Both the position numbers and the translations under genes were made by a program. The notes under the pieces were generated by a model. That model saw only the letters and a list, made by a program, of their open reading frames with translations, had not been told where the DNA came from and searched no databases. Below, piece after piece: positions 57,285 to 64,000 of a stretch of 64,000 bases of DNA (positions are counted from its first letter, which is position 1; each line of letters opens with the position of its first letter). Origin of the DNA: Symbiodinium natans (Eukaryota > Sar > Dinophyceae > Suessiales > Symbiodiniaceae); assembly GCA_905221605.1 (NCBI GenBank), contig CAJNDS010000392.1, forward strand, positions 1 to 64,000, written 5' to 3'.

Positions 57285-60200
57285 CCTATGGATTCCTTTG
57301 CCTGAGGCTGCTCACATGCTTTTCCCGATGTACACCATGCCTTCCGAACGCCTGCTGCAGATGACCGTGATCGAACCGCACGAAGTGCTCAAGGTCGGTT
57401 TAGGGCTTCGGGCTTAGGGCTTAGGGCTTAGGGTTTAGGGAATTCCGAAAGCCCTTGTTCTTTCTTGATGATTCATCTCGGGGAGTGTCCTCGAATCGGA
57501 GTCCCACTAGCCCACTCCTCAACCCTAAACCCCAACATGCGGAAGTCCGCCGCAAAGGCGTGCGGATGATTCTCTCTTAGCGTTTTAGGTCTAGTTTAGG
57601 GTTTAGGGTTCAGGGTTTGTGTTTAGGGCTCAGGGTTTAGGGTTCAGGGGTTCAGGGTTATGTCTCAGGGTCCTGCTCTTGGGGTGTTTGCCCAAGGGTG
57701 GGCGTGCAGGGTGTGGGGCGGGGGGGGGGGGGGATCCTAATGGATGGTTGCAATCGAAAATCTCGGGCATACTTAGACTTGGAGGTTCATGAATAAAACC
57801 CTAAACCCTAAACCCTAAACCCTAAACCCTAAACCACCTAGTAGGTGCTTGCAGTACCCGAAAAAATGAGGTTCTAGCCCGCTAGATCTTATTGTTGCCC
57901 TACATCCATCCCTTCTTTCTGAACCTTAAAACCCTCCAACCCGAACACCCTAAACCCTAAACCCTAAACCCTAAACCCTAAACCCTAAACCCCTAAACCC
58001 TCCGACAGGCCAGGGGAGACATCGTGGTGTTCAGCGCCAGCATGGGCAAGGCCGCTTTCGTCTCACACCAGTGGCTTTGCCATGGTTGGGGTAACATTTT
58101 ACATTTGTTAGTTAAAGGTACGTAAACCCAGAATAAGGAATAGAAACTTAACTTTTTAATAGGGTAACATTTTACGTTTTTTAAGGTACGTAAGCCCAAT
58201 AAGGAATAGAAACTTAACTTTTCAATATTTTCCCAACCATAAACTAGGTGGGCCGCCAAGCACCACCCAGACCCCGAGCTCAAGCAGTTCCGGGTCCTGC
58301 AGGGTGCCTTGAGGCAGCTCCGGCTGTTTCTGGAAAGGTTTAGGGTGTGAGGGTGCTCGGGTGTTAGGGTGTTAGGGTTTAGGGTAGACTTATCTTCGTT
58401 AGCTGATCACTGAACTCTTGAAACCTTTTGGGCTCCCTTATTTAAACGTTGTGTTTATTCCTTGGTTATTGGATAAGTAGGTTTTTCGAGTTCATGGGGA
58501 CCGGCCCGAAACCCTGTAAAACAACCAGTATAACTTTAGCCCAGTGGTACCCTTCTCCCTTTTTGTGGATTCAAGGTTCCCTTTGAAGTAACCAAACCCA
58601 AAACGGGCTCCCTTATTATAACATGGTTACTGGGCTACCAAGACAAAGTGCCCAAATCCACCCCAGGCATATGCTGGGCGGTTTGGGTTTTATCCCGCTG
58701 GACCCTGTCACTGAAGCTCTCGTACCCACTGCCCAGTGCCTTCCATTGCACGAGTTCCTTGGCGGACGAACTGAGCCCTAAAACGGCTGTGCGGTCCCTT
58801 TTTTTTCTCATAAGGGGAATTTAGTAACATGGGCTTAGCATGGGGTTGAATGATCCCTAGTAGCCCAGTGGTACCCGTCTCCCTTTTTGTTGGTTCAAGG
58901 TTCCCTTCTAAAGTAATCAATACCCTTATTGTAATATCTAAACCCAAGCCCTAAACTTTGGCCCCAAACCCCAAACCCCAAACCCCCCATGTTTTATTTT
59001 TGAATTGTTTTTTTTTTGGGGGGGGGTTCAAGTGGTCATCCAGGTTCCGATCCCAGCCGGTGTTTTTCTGGTACGACTACATCTCCTGCCCGCAGATGGA
59101 GTGTGCGGGCCGCAGCGATGCCTGCACCGCCGGTGACCTGCGCCAGGCCATCCACAGCATCCCAGGCTACATCGCCCGGTGCCTTAGAACCAAAAGGAAT
59201 AAGGGTTGAGGGCTTCAAAAGGGTAATTCCCTTATGAAGTAATCAACCAAAACCAGCTTATTTCTGAGATGGCTACTGGGCTACCAAGGGGATGTATGGA
59301 CCCTAAGCCCGAAACCCTAAACCCAAACCCTAAACCCTAAACCCTAAACCCTAAACTCTAAACCCTAAACCCTAAACCCTAAACCCTAAACCCTAAACCG
59401 TCGAGGTGCTCCTTCTTTTTCGGCCTCTGCCCTGTCATCGACACCAGCGATGGGAAGGTCCCCGAGGATGAACTCTAAAAGGCTTGTTGAGGGTTAGGGT
59501 TTAGGGTTTAGGGTTTAGGGTTTAGGGTTTAGGGTTTAGGGTTTAGGGTTTAGGGTTTAGGGTTTAGGGTTTAGGGTTTAGGGCTAGGATGCCCAGTAGT
59601 GCCATGTTTTTTGTTTGTGGGGGGCGGGGGGGGATGTTTGGGTTCCCTTAGAAGCCCCTGCAAGCAAAATCAAGGGCACCTTTGTTTATGCTACGTTGTA
59701 GTGGGCAGCCTACTGACTGTCCTTATGCAGGGCGTAGGATCAAACCCTAAGCCCTAAACCCTGAACCCTGAACCCTAAACCCTAAACCTAAACCCGATTC
59801 TTAGCGTTCGTGTTGGTCCGCCCAGGTTCTGACACCTGCCAGCTGGACTCAGCGCGCTTGGTGCCGTTTTGAGAGACTTGTTCGCCCAGTTTCACCCTTT
59901 TCCGTTGTTTTTAGTGCACGGCTCTCTTATAGAGACACCAACCCCAGACAGGCTTCCCTTATTAGAATATGGTTACCCTAAACCCTAAACCCTAAACCCT
60001 AAACCCCAAAAGGAGAGCACTCCGGGAGCTTTCCCGGGACGAGACCTGGATTCTCATCAAGAGCGAGACTTCCCTGGAGGTCATGGGTTTAGGGTTTGGG
60101 TTTAGGGTTTAGGGTTTAGGGTTTAGGGTTTAGGGTTTAGGGCTTAGGGCTTAGGGCTTAGGGCTTAGGGCTTAGGGCTTAGGGCTTAGGGTTTACTGTT

Positions 60201-63200
60201 TAGGGTTTAGGGTTTAGGGTTTAGGGTTTAGGGTTTAGGGGGGTAGTGGGGGTACCCATGGTGAGGTGGTGGGCTCCGCACTGGCATTTCTCGGCGGATC
60301 GGCCGGCGAAGGCCAGTTTACTCAGCAACTTGGGAGCCCAGTGGTACGCTTAGGGTTTAGGGTTTAGGGTTTAGGGTTTAGGGTTTAGGGTTTAGGGTTT
60401 AGGGTTTAGGGTTTAGGGTTTAGGGTTTAGGGTTTAGGGTTTAGGGGCACCCTTATTTTTTTTTTGGCTCTGGATCCCCTTATAAAGTAGCCAAGCAAAT
60501 TACTGGGCTACCAAGGCAAGGGGACCGGGAGAAGCTGGGCCCCGTGCTAAGAGACTCGGTAGCCCAGTGGGTACCCTTTTCCCTTTTTTTTGGGGGGGTT
60601 CAAGAGGTCCCTTCGAAAGTAACCAACCTCAAAAAGGGTGCCCTTTTTCTAATATGGTGACTGGGCTACTGAGGAGAAGCCGTGCTTCGGAAGTTGGCCC
60701 TGTGCCTGAGACTTGGGGATTTCGCGGCGTACCGCCGGCACCTGAACCTGCAGGGGGTCTACTTCAGGGGCCTGAAAGTAGAGCCCGTACAGGGCCTCAT
60801 CCCCATTCCAGCTTCAAGCCTTTGTGAGAGCGCTGCTTGGTAGACCAGTGGTACCCTTTACCCTTTTTTGGTTCTGGCTTCCCTTCTAAAATAGCCAACC
60901 AAAAAAAAGGGTGCCCTTATTATGGTATGGTTACTGGGCTACCAAGGCTGACCACCCCCTGGTGGCAGAGTTCTTCCTGCAGAACGGGTTCACGAAGCCC
61001 CGCGACTTGGATGACGCGGGGTGGTCAGTCTTGCACTACGCCACGCTGAGTGGAAACACGACACTCGGTGGGCCCTTGGCGGAGCTTTTCTCTTTTTCAT
61101 CGCTTTCTTCCCTAAACGCTAAGACCTAAACCCTTCACCCGAAACCCTAAACCCTAAACTCTAAACCCTAAACCCTAACACCTAAACCCTAAACCCTAAA
61201 CCCCAGGAATCTGGTCAGCTGCTTGCTGAAGCTGCGCGCCGAACCGAACCGGCGCACGTCCAGAGACCAGCCGAACCTGGGATGTCCCCGATCCTTGGGC
61301 CTAAAAGGGAGTATGGCTCAGGGTGTAGGGTTTAGGGTGTAGGGTTTAGGGTTTAGGGTTTAGGGTTTAGGGTTTAGGGCTCATACTATACCTGAGTTAG
61401 GAATTATAGTTCGGGCCTGAAGTGTGGATGGCTCATTATTTATTTTTGTAGGAATTATAGCACCTTAATGGGAATTATAGTATTACCTGAATTGGAATTA
61501 TAGTCCCTTAATGGGAATTATAGTAGGAATTATAGTCCCTTAATGAGAATTATCGGGCCTTAAGTGTGTATGGCTCATATATATGACCTTGATTAGGAAT
61601 TTATAGCACCTTAATGGGAATTATAGTACTACCTCAAAAAGGAATCAGAGTCCCTTAATGGGAATTATAGTAGTATTGGGTAGATGACCCCCACAACTTC
61701 AGAGTTCGTATTTAACCCTAAACCCTACACCCTAAAACCCTAAGCCCTAAACCCTAAACCCTAAACCCTAAACCCTCTTTAAGGATGGACATCGGCCTTG
61801 GACCTGGCCATGCTCTTCAAGCAGAATGATGTGGCGAGCCTGCTGATCGCAGCACGGGCCAAGCTCGAGGGTGGGGTTCTCCAGGCCAGGGTTTAGGGTT
61901 TAGGGTTTAGGGTTTAGGGTTTAGGGTTTAGGGGTTTAGGTTGCGCCAGGCCATGCACTTCGCAGCCATTGCGGACAATGCGGCAGGCATCCGCCTTCTC
62001 TGCGCCGCGGGCGCAGACCCGCTGGCGAAGGATCTGCTTGGCACCCCAGCCGTCTGCACTGCCGCTGGCTACGGTGCGATGGAAGCACTGGAAGAGCTGC
62101 TAGCTTGCACAGTGTAGCACTCCTTACCATAAGGGAATCCTATACTATTTAGGGGACGATTTTTTCGGGGTCCTTTCTGTACCTTGGAGTCCTTACTTTT
62201 TTGGGAATCCTACTATTCAGGGTGCTATTTTTCCGGGGTCCCCTATTGAGTTCCTAAACCCCCCTATGTTGGGGCCAACCGAGGCTGGTGTTAAGGGCCA
62301 ACCATGAACCCTCCATCATGTCGCGTGCTCTGTGTATGGCGGCCGGCGGCGGGGGCAGCTCTGCAGAACCTCGGAGACCGGACGGGGCGTACCAGGGTCT
62401 TTAGGGTCTGGGGGGTGAGCCCGAAGCGGTCGATGATGCATACGCACTGCTGCTATATGCTGTCTATACTCCCTTTTTAAGGTATATATGCACCATAAAT
62501 GAGTTAAGGTCTAGTCGGTCTAGTCTGCAAAGGAAGTGGTGGAACCATGGCACTTAGTAATCATGGCCCCTTACCCTCATCGGGATCCGAAGTCCTGGCC
62601 CTGATTGCATCGTGTGTTTTTGAGGGTTATGTAGCAAGGGATCCACATGAAGGGCCCATGCCTGGAACCCTAAACCCTAGCCCTAAACCCTAAACCCTAA
62701 ACCCTAAACCCCCAGTGCACAAAGGAAATGGTGGGTCGCCTCATTGAGCTCAAGGCCGATGTGGACTATCAGAACGAGACGCAGTTCCGGTCTCTCGCAT
62801 TCCTGCTTGTCACCGTGACTGGGAAGCGTTTAGGGTTGAAGGTTTAGGGTCTAGGGTCTACGGTCTAGTGTTTAGGGTTTAGGGTTGCAGTTTTCCCTTA
62901 TTGGGCTTAAGGAGGCTTCCTTTTTTGTCATGGCTTTTTCAGGGCCATCCAAGGTAAAGTCGCTGCAACACAGATTCGGCCGAGGAACCAGCTTGTCGGC
63001 CTTCTTCTACCACTGGGCGGGCATGACGCCACTGATGCTCGGATGTTCAGTAGGGCCCTTATTCCCTTTTTTTGTGCAGCCAAGTGGTGCCCATCTTCTT
63101 TCGCAAAAAAGGGCACCCGTTTTACCCTAAACCCTAAACCCTAAACCCTAAACCCTAAACCCTAAACCCTAAACCTCCTCGGATACCGAGGATGGCCGCC

Positions 63201-63776
63201 CTGCTGGCAGCACAGCACGAGGGGGCGGCGGCGTTGGTGGCAGCCGGCGCCCGCCTCGACCTCCGAAACTGCCGGAACCGAACCTCAGGGTAGGGTTTAG
63301 GGTTTAGGGTTTAGGGTTTAGGGTTTAGGGTTTAGGGTTTAGGGTTTAGGGTTTAGGGTTTAGGGTTTAGGGTTTAGGGTTTAGGGTTTAGGGTTTAGGG
63401 TTTAGGGTTTAGGGTTTAGGGTTTAGGGTTTAGGGTTTAGGGTTTAGGGTTTAGGGTTTAGGGTTTAGGCCCCAGTGCGACCCTTTTTGCGTTTTGTGTT
63501 TGTGTGGTTTCTATAGGTTCCGTTCATAAAGCCCAATCCCCCCAAACAAGATGGTGGCCTTATCATACCCTGATATCAGAAGAATGGGTAGAGTGGGCTA
63601 CCCTAAACCCTAAACCCTAAATCCTAAACCCTAAACCCTAAACCCTAAACCCTAAACCCTAAACCCTAAACCAAGGAACTGCGGGCGACTTCGCGCAAAA
63701 CCAGTCCCTGCCGGGCTGTCTGCTCCGCGGCCTGGCAGGCGATCCTTCGGACTGCCAACGATTGGCTTCCTGGTAG
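57285..63776 (+). CDS. SHQW/WYDY-type ankyrin-repeat protein gene, about 17 exons
   Basis: Hand splicing gives a protein matching a family I know from dinoflagellates. Exons: 57285-57393 (MLFPMYTMPSERLLQMTVIE), 58009-about 58076 (GKAAFVSHQW), 58248-58337 (KHHPDPELKQFRVLQ), 59044-59178 (FFWYDYISCPQ, SIPGYIAR), 59406-59457 (CSFFFGLCPVIDTSDGK), 59826-about 59879 (SWTQRAWCRFERL), about 60013-60086 (LRELSRDETWILIKSE), about 60271-60325 (GSAGEGQFT), 60674-60777 (GDFAAYRRHLNLQGVYFRG), 60947-about 61058 (LQNGFTKPRDLDDAGWSVLH), 61207-61305, 61784-61890, 61950-62111, 62725-62826, about 62954-63033, 63191-63279 (EGAAALVAAGARLDLRN), 63676-about 63773. The N-terminal half carries the conserved signatures; exons from 60947 encode ankyrin repeats. 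Several junctions are in-frame GT-AG (57394, 58338, 59179, 59458, 60778); 63034 and 63280 fit GA-AG. TAG at 63774-63776 may be the stop, or GT at 63773 a donor. Start codon unknown. Probable protein-interaction role. Confidence 0.85.
58088..58235 (+). repeat. Two tandem about 74-bp units forming a small intron
   Basis: GGGTAACATTTTAC starts at about 58088 and 58162. Each unit continues with GGTACGTAA and AATAAGGAATAGAAACTTAA then CTTTT. They lie between the SHQW exon (ends about 58076) and the HPDP exon (58248). AT-rich and free of telomeric repeats, unlike neighbouring introns. Confidence 0.75.
58536..58642 (+). mobile_element. Family A introner-like element, intact
   Basis: TTTAGCCCAGTGGTACCC at the left and GGTTACTGGGCTACCAAG at the right, with AAGGTTCCCTTTGAAGTAAC and CCCAAAACGGGCTCCCTTAT inside. 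In the intron 58338-59043 of the ankyrin gene. A second, left-half copy follows at 58859-58930. Confidence 0.78.
59584..59712. mobile_element. Family B introner-like element in an ankyrin-gene intron
   Basis: CTAGGATGCCCAGTAGTGCC at the left, GTAGTGGGCAGCCTAC at the right. A G-rich TTTAGGG array (59496-59583) abuts its left tip directly. Confidence 0.75.
60331..60516 (+). mobile_element. Family A element split by a long G-rich array
   Basis: GGGAGCCCAGTGGTACGC at the left is interrupted after 18 bases by about 13 TTTAGGG units (60350-60443). It then resumes as GGGGCACCCTTATTTT...GGATCCCCTTATAAAGTAGC and TTACTGGGCTACCAAGG. Both tips are intact, so the array is a clean insertion. Confidence 0.78.
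60557..60673 (+). mobile_element. Family A introner-like element abutting an exon
   Basis: CGGTAGCCCAGTGGGTACCC at the left, GACTGGGCTACTGAG at the right, with GAAAGTAACCAACCTCAAAA and AGGGTGCCC inside. Its final AG at 60672-60673 is immediately followed by the coding exon at 60674, so the element forms the acceptor. Confidence 0.8.
60839..60946 (+). mobile_element. Family A introner-like element supplying a splice acceptor
   Basis: GGTAGACCAGTGGTACCC at the left, GGTTACTGGGCTACCAAG at the right. The terminal AAG at 60944-60946 joins the phase-0 exon starting at 60947 (ADHPLVAEFFLQNGF). The intron 60778-60946 is GT-AG and only 169 bases, two thirds of it this element. Confidence 0.82.
61385..61690 (+). 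repeat. Palindromic GGAATTATAGTCCCTTAATG repeat cluster
   Basis: GGAATTATAG occurs about nine times alternating with (T)CCCTTAATGGGAATTATAG; the CCCTTAATGGG and AATTATA parts are near-palindromic. A longer unit (GGCCT(G/T)AAGTGTG(G/T)ATGGCTCAT) appears twice. Within an intron of the ankyrin gene, non-coding. Confidence 0.78.
62135..62250 (+). repeat. Family E repeat, two tandem units
   Basis: GGGAATCCTA(TA)CTATTTAGGG followed by TTTTTCGGGGTCC occurs twice here. Related pieces: 29394-29425, 35432-35462 and 44390-44420 on the + strand; 31733-31800 (twice) and about 48919-48945 in reverse. Non-coding dispersed repeat. Confidence 0.6.
63034..63190 (+). mobile_element. 157-bp introner-type intron with 4-bp direct repeats and telomeric units
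   Basis: The ankyrin coding sequence is interrupted between CCACT and GATGGCC; GATG is present on both sides (63034-63037 and 63191-63194). The insert starts CTCGGATGTTCAGTAGGGCC (family B-like left end), has AAAAAAGGGCACCCGTTTTA, then seven CCCTAAA units (63124-63173), then CCTCCTCGGATACCGAG. Removing it restores a continuous frame (GMTPL then MAALLAAQHEGAAALV). The donor would be GA. Confidence 0.75.
63280..63675 (+). other. Intron made mostly of inverted telomeric arrays, flanked by GAAC
   Basis: GAAC occurs at the end of the upstream exon (63280-63283) and at the start of the next (63676-63679). Excising one copy plus the intervening DNA rejoins RNRT and AGDFAQNQSLPGCLL in frame. The intron begins with about 25 TTTAGGG units (63291-63470), contains family A-like sequence (63480-63600) and ends with about ten CCCTAAA units (63601-63672) and AAG. 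Confidence 0.72.
63291..63470 (+). repeat. Longest perfect (TTTAGGG)n array in the window
   Basis: About 25 consecutive canonical units directly after the exon ending at 63279. The matching C-rich array closes the same intron. Confidence 0.95.
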
Positions 63777-63916
63777 CCCCCTTTGGGGTTTAGGGTTTAG
63801 GGTTTGGGTTTAGGGTTTAGGGTTTAGGCGATTTAGGGTTTAGGGTTTAGGGTTTACGGTTCAGGCGGTTTAGGGTTTAGGGGTTAACGGTTTAGGGTTT
63901 AGGGGACACTGGACCC

Positions 63917-64000
63917 AGTAGCCCAGTGGCGAATATAGGCGCCTTAATAATTCGAATAGGGTTTTGGTGGTTGTTAATGTTGACTTCGCATTAATAAACC
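63917..64000. other. Right edge: family A left tip and unassigned sequence
   Basis: CAGTAGCCCAGTGGCG is a family A left tip, followed by AT-rich sequence (GGCGCCTTAATAATTCG). No coding segment is recognised before the window ends. Confidence 0.5.

Larger units (their letters stand above)
1619..63910. repeat. Dispersed interstitial telomeric arrays (TTTAGGG / CCCTAAA)
   Basis: Well over a hundred blocks of the 7-bp telomere-type repeat, from one or two units to about 25, occur from 1619 almost to the right edge in both orientations. C-rich blocks tend to lie just upstream of coding-looking segments and G-rich blocks just downstream. Examples of C-rich blocks: 7399-7690, 11893-12060, 17190-17325, 46859-46957. 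Examples of G-rich blocks: 7812-7915, 12637-12730, 28632-28735, 30830-30920, 59496-59583. Many blocks contain variants such as TTTGGGG, TTCAGGG, TTTAGGC, TTTAGGGG or TTTTAGGG. Because unique coding sequence keeps recurring in a consistent direction between the blocks, this is not a chromosome end. Confidence 0.95.

Noticed and set aside
3756-63776. Misassembly of many telomeric fragments
   Set aside because: Exons of the GT-like and ankyrin genes stay in correct order, strand and often reading frame across the arrays, which random joining would not give. Array lengths themselves may still be wrong.
1619-63910. A true chromosome end or subtelomere
   Set aside because: Arrays occur in both orientations along the whole window with ordered exons of the same genes between them; no terminal one-orientation array.
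1-64000. tRNA, rRNA or spliced-leader RNA genes
   Set aside because: None recognised by eye; a covariance-model scan would be needed to exclude small RNAs.

Overview
This window looks like nuclear DNA of a dinoflagellate, most likely of the Symbiodiniaceae type. Four things point there: plant/alveolate-type telomeric heptamers (TTTAGGG/CCCTAAA) scattered through tens of kilobases; multi-exon genes of very short exons, nearly all on the + strand; AG|G splice junctions with GT and apparent GA donors and short direct repeats; and two protein types I associate with these algae, a GT8-like glycosyltransferase and an ankyrin protein carrying SHQW...HPDP and WYDY...CPQ signatures. I saw no bacterial operons, rRNA, tRNA or CRISPR arrays. 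Family assignments rest on motif recognition by eye, and exon joins are hand-made.

Layout. 1-3.1 kb is repeat-rich (palindromic GAAACACTT satellite, duplicated repeat, poly-C, telomeric arrays) with one doubtful exon. About 3.75-14.5 kb holds a glycosyltransferase-like gene in small exons. One of its introns contains a 248-aa intronless ankyrin gene (8829-9575), probably a retrogene. 14.9-28.6 kb holds a further series of coding-looking exons with no recognised function. 29.1-32.6 kb has two gene remnants. 32.7-41.3 kb is an alanine-rich gene of unknown function ending in a TGA, with a possible minus-strand fragment in one intron. 42.0-57.2 kb is another series of short exons of unknown function. 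57.3-63.8 kb is a well-supported ankyrin-type gene of about 17 exons that may end at 63774-63776.

The striking feature is in the introns. They are built from short inverted-repeat elements (at least eight families, about 100-200 bp, several resembling introners) and from telomeric arrays. The arrays are oriented: on the + strand an exon is usually preceded by (CCCTAAA)n and followed by (TTTAGGG)n, so a typical intron starts G-rich and ends C-rich. In several element families intact copies can be compared with copies interrupted by a telomeric array, which shows the arrays were added to existing introns. The repeat can itself provide a GT donor, and it carries an in-frame stop in every reading frame. 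This telomere-framed intron architecture is the best candidate here for an undescribed system.
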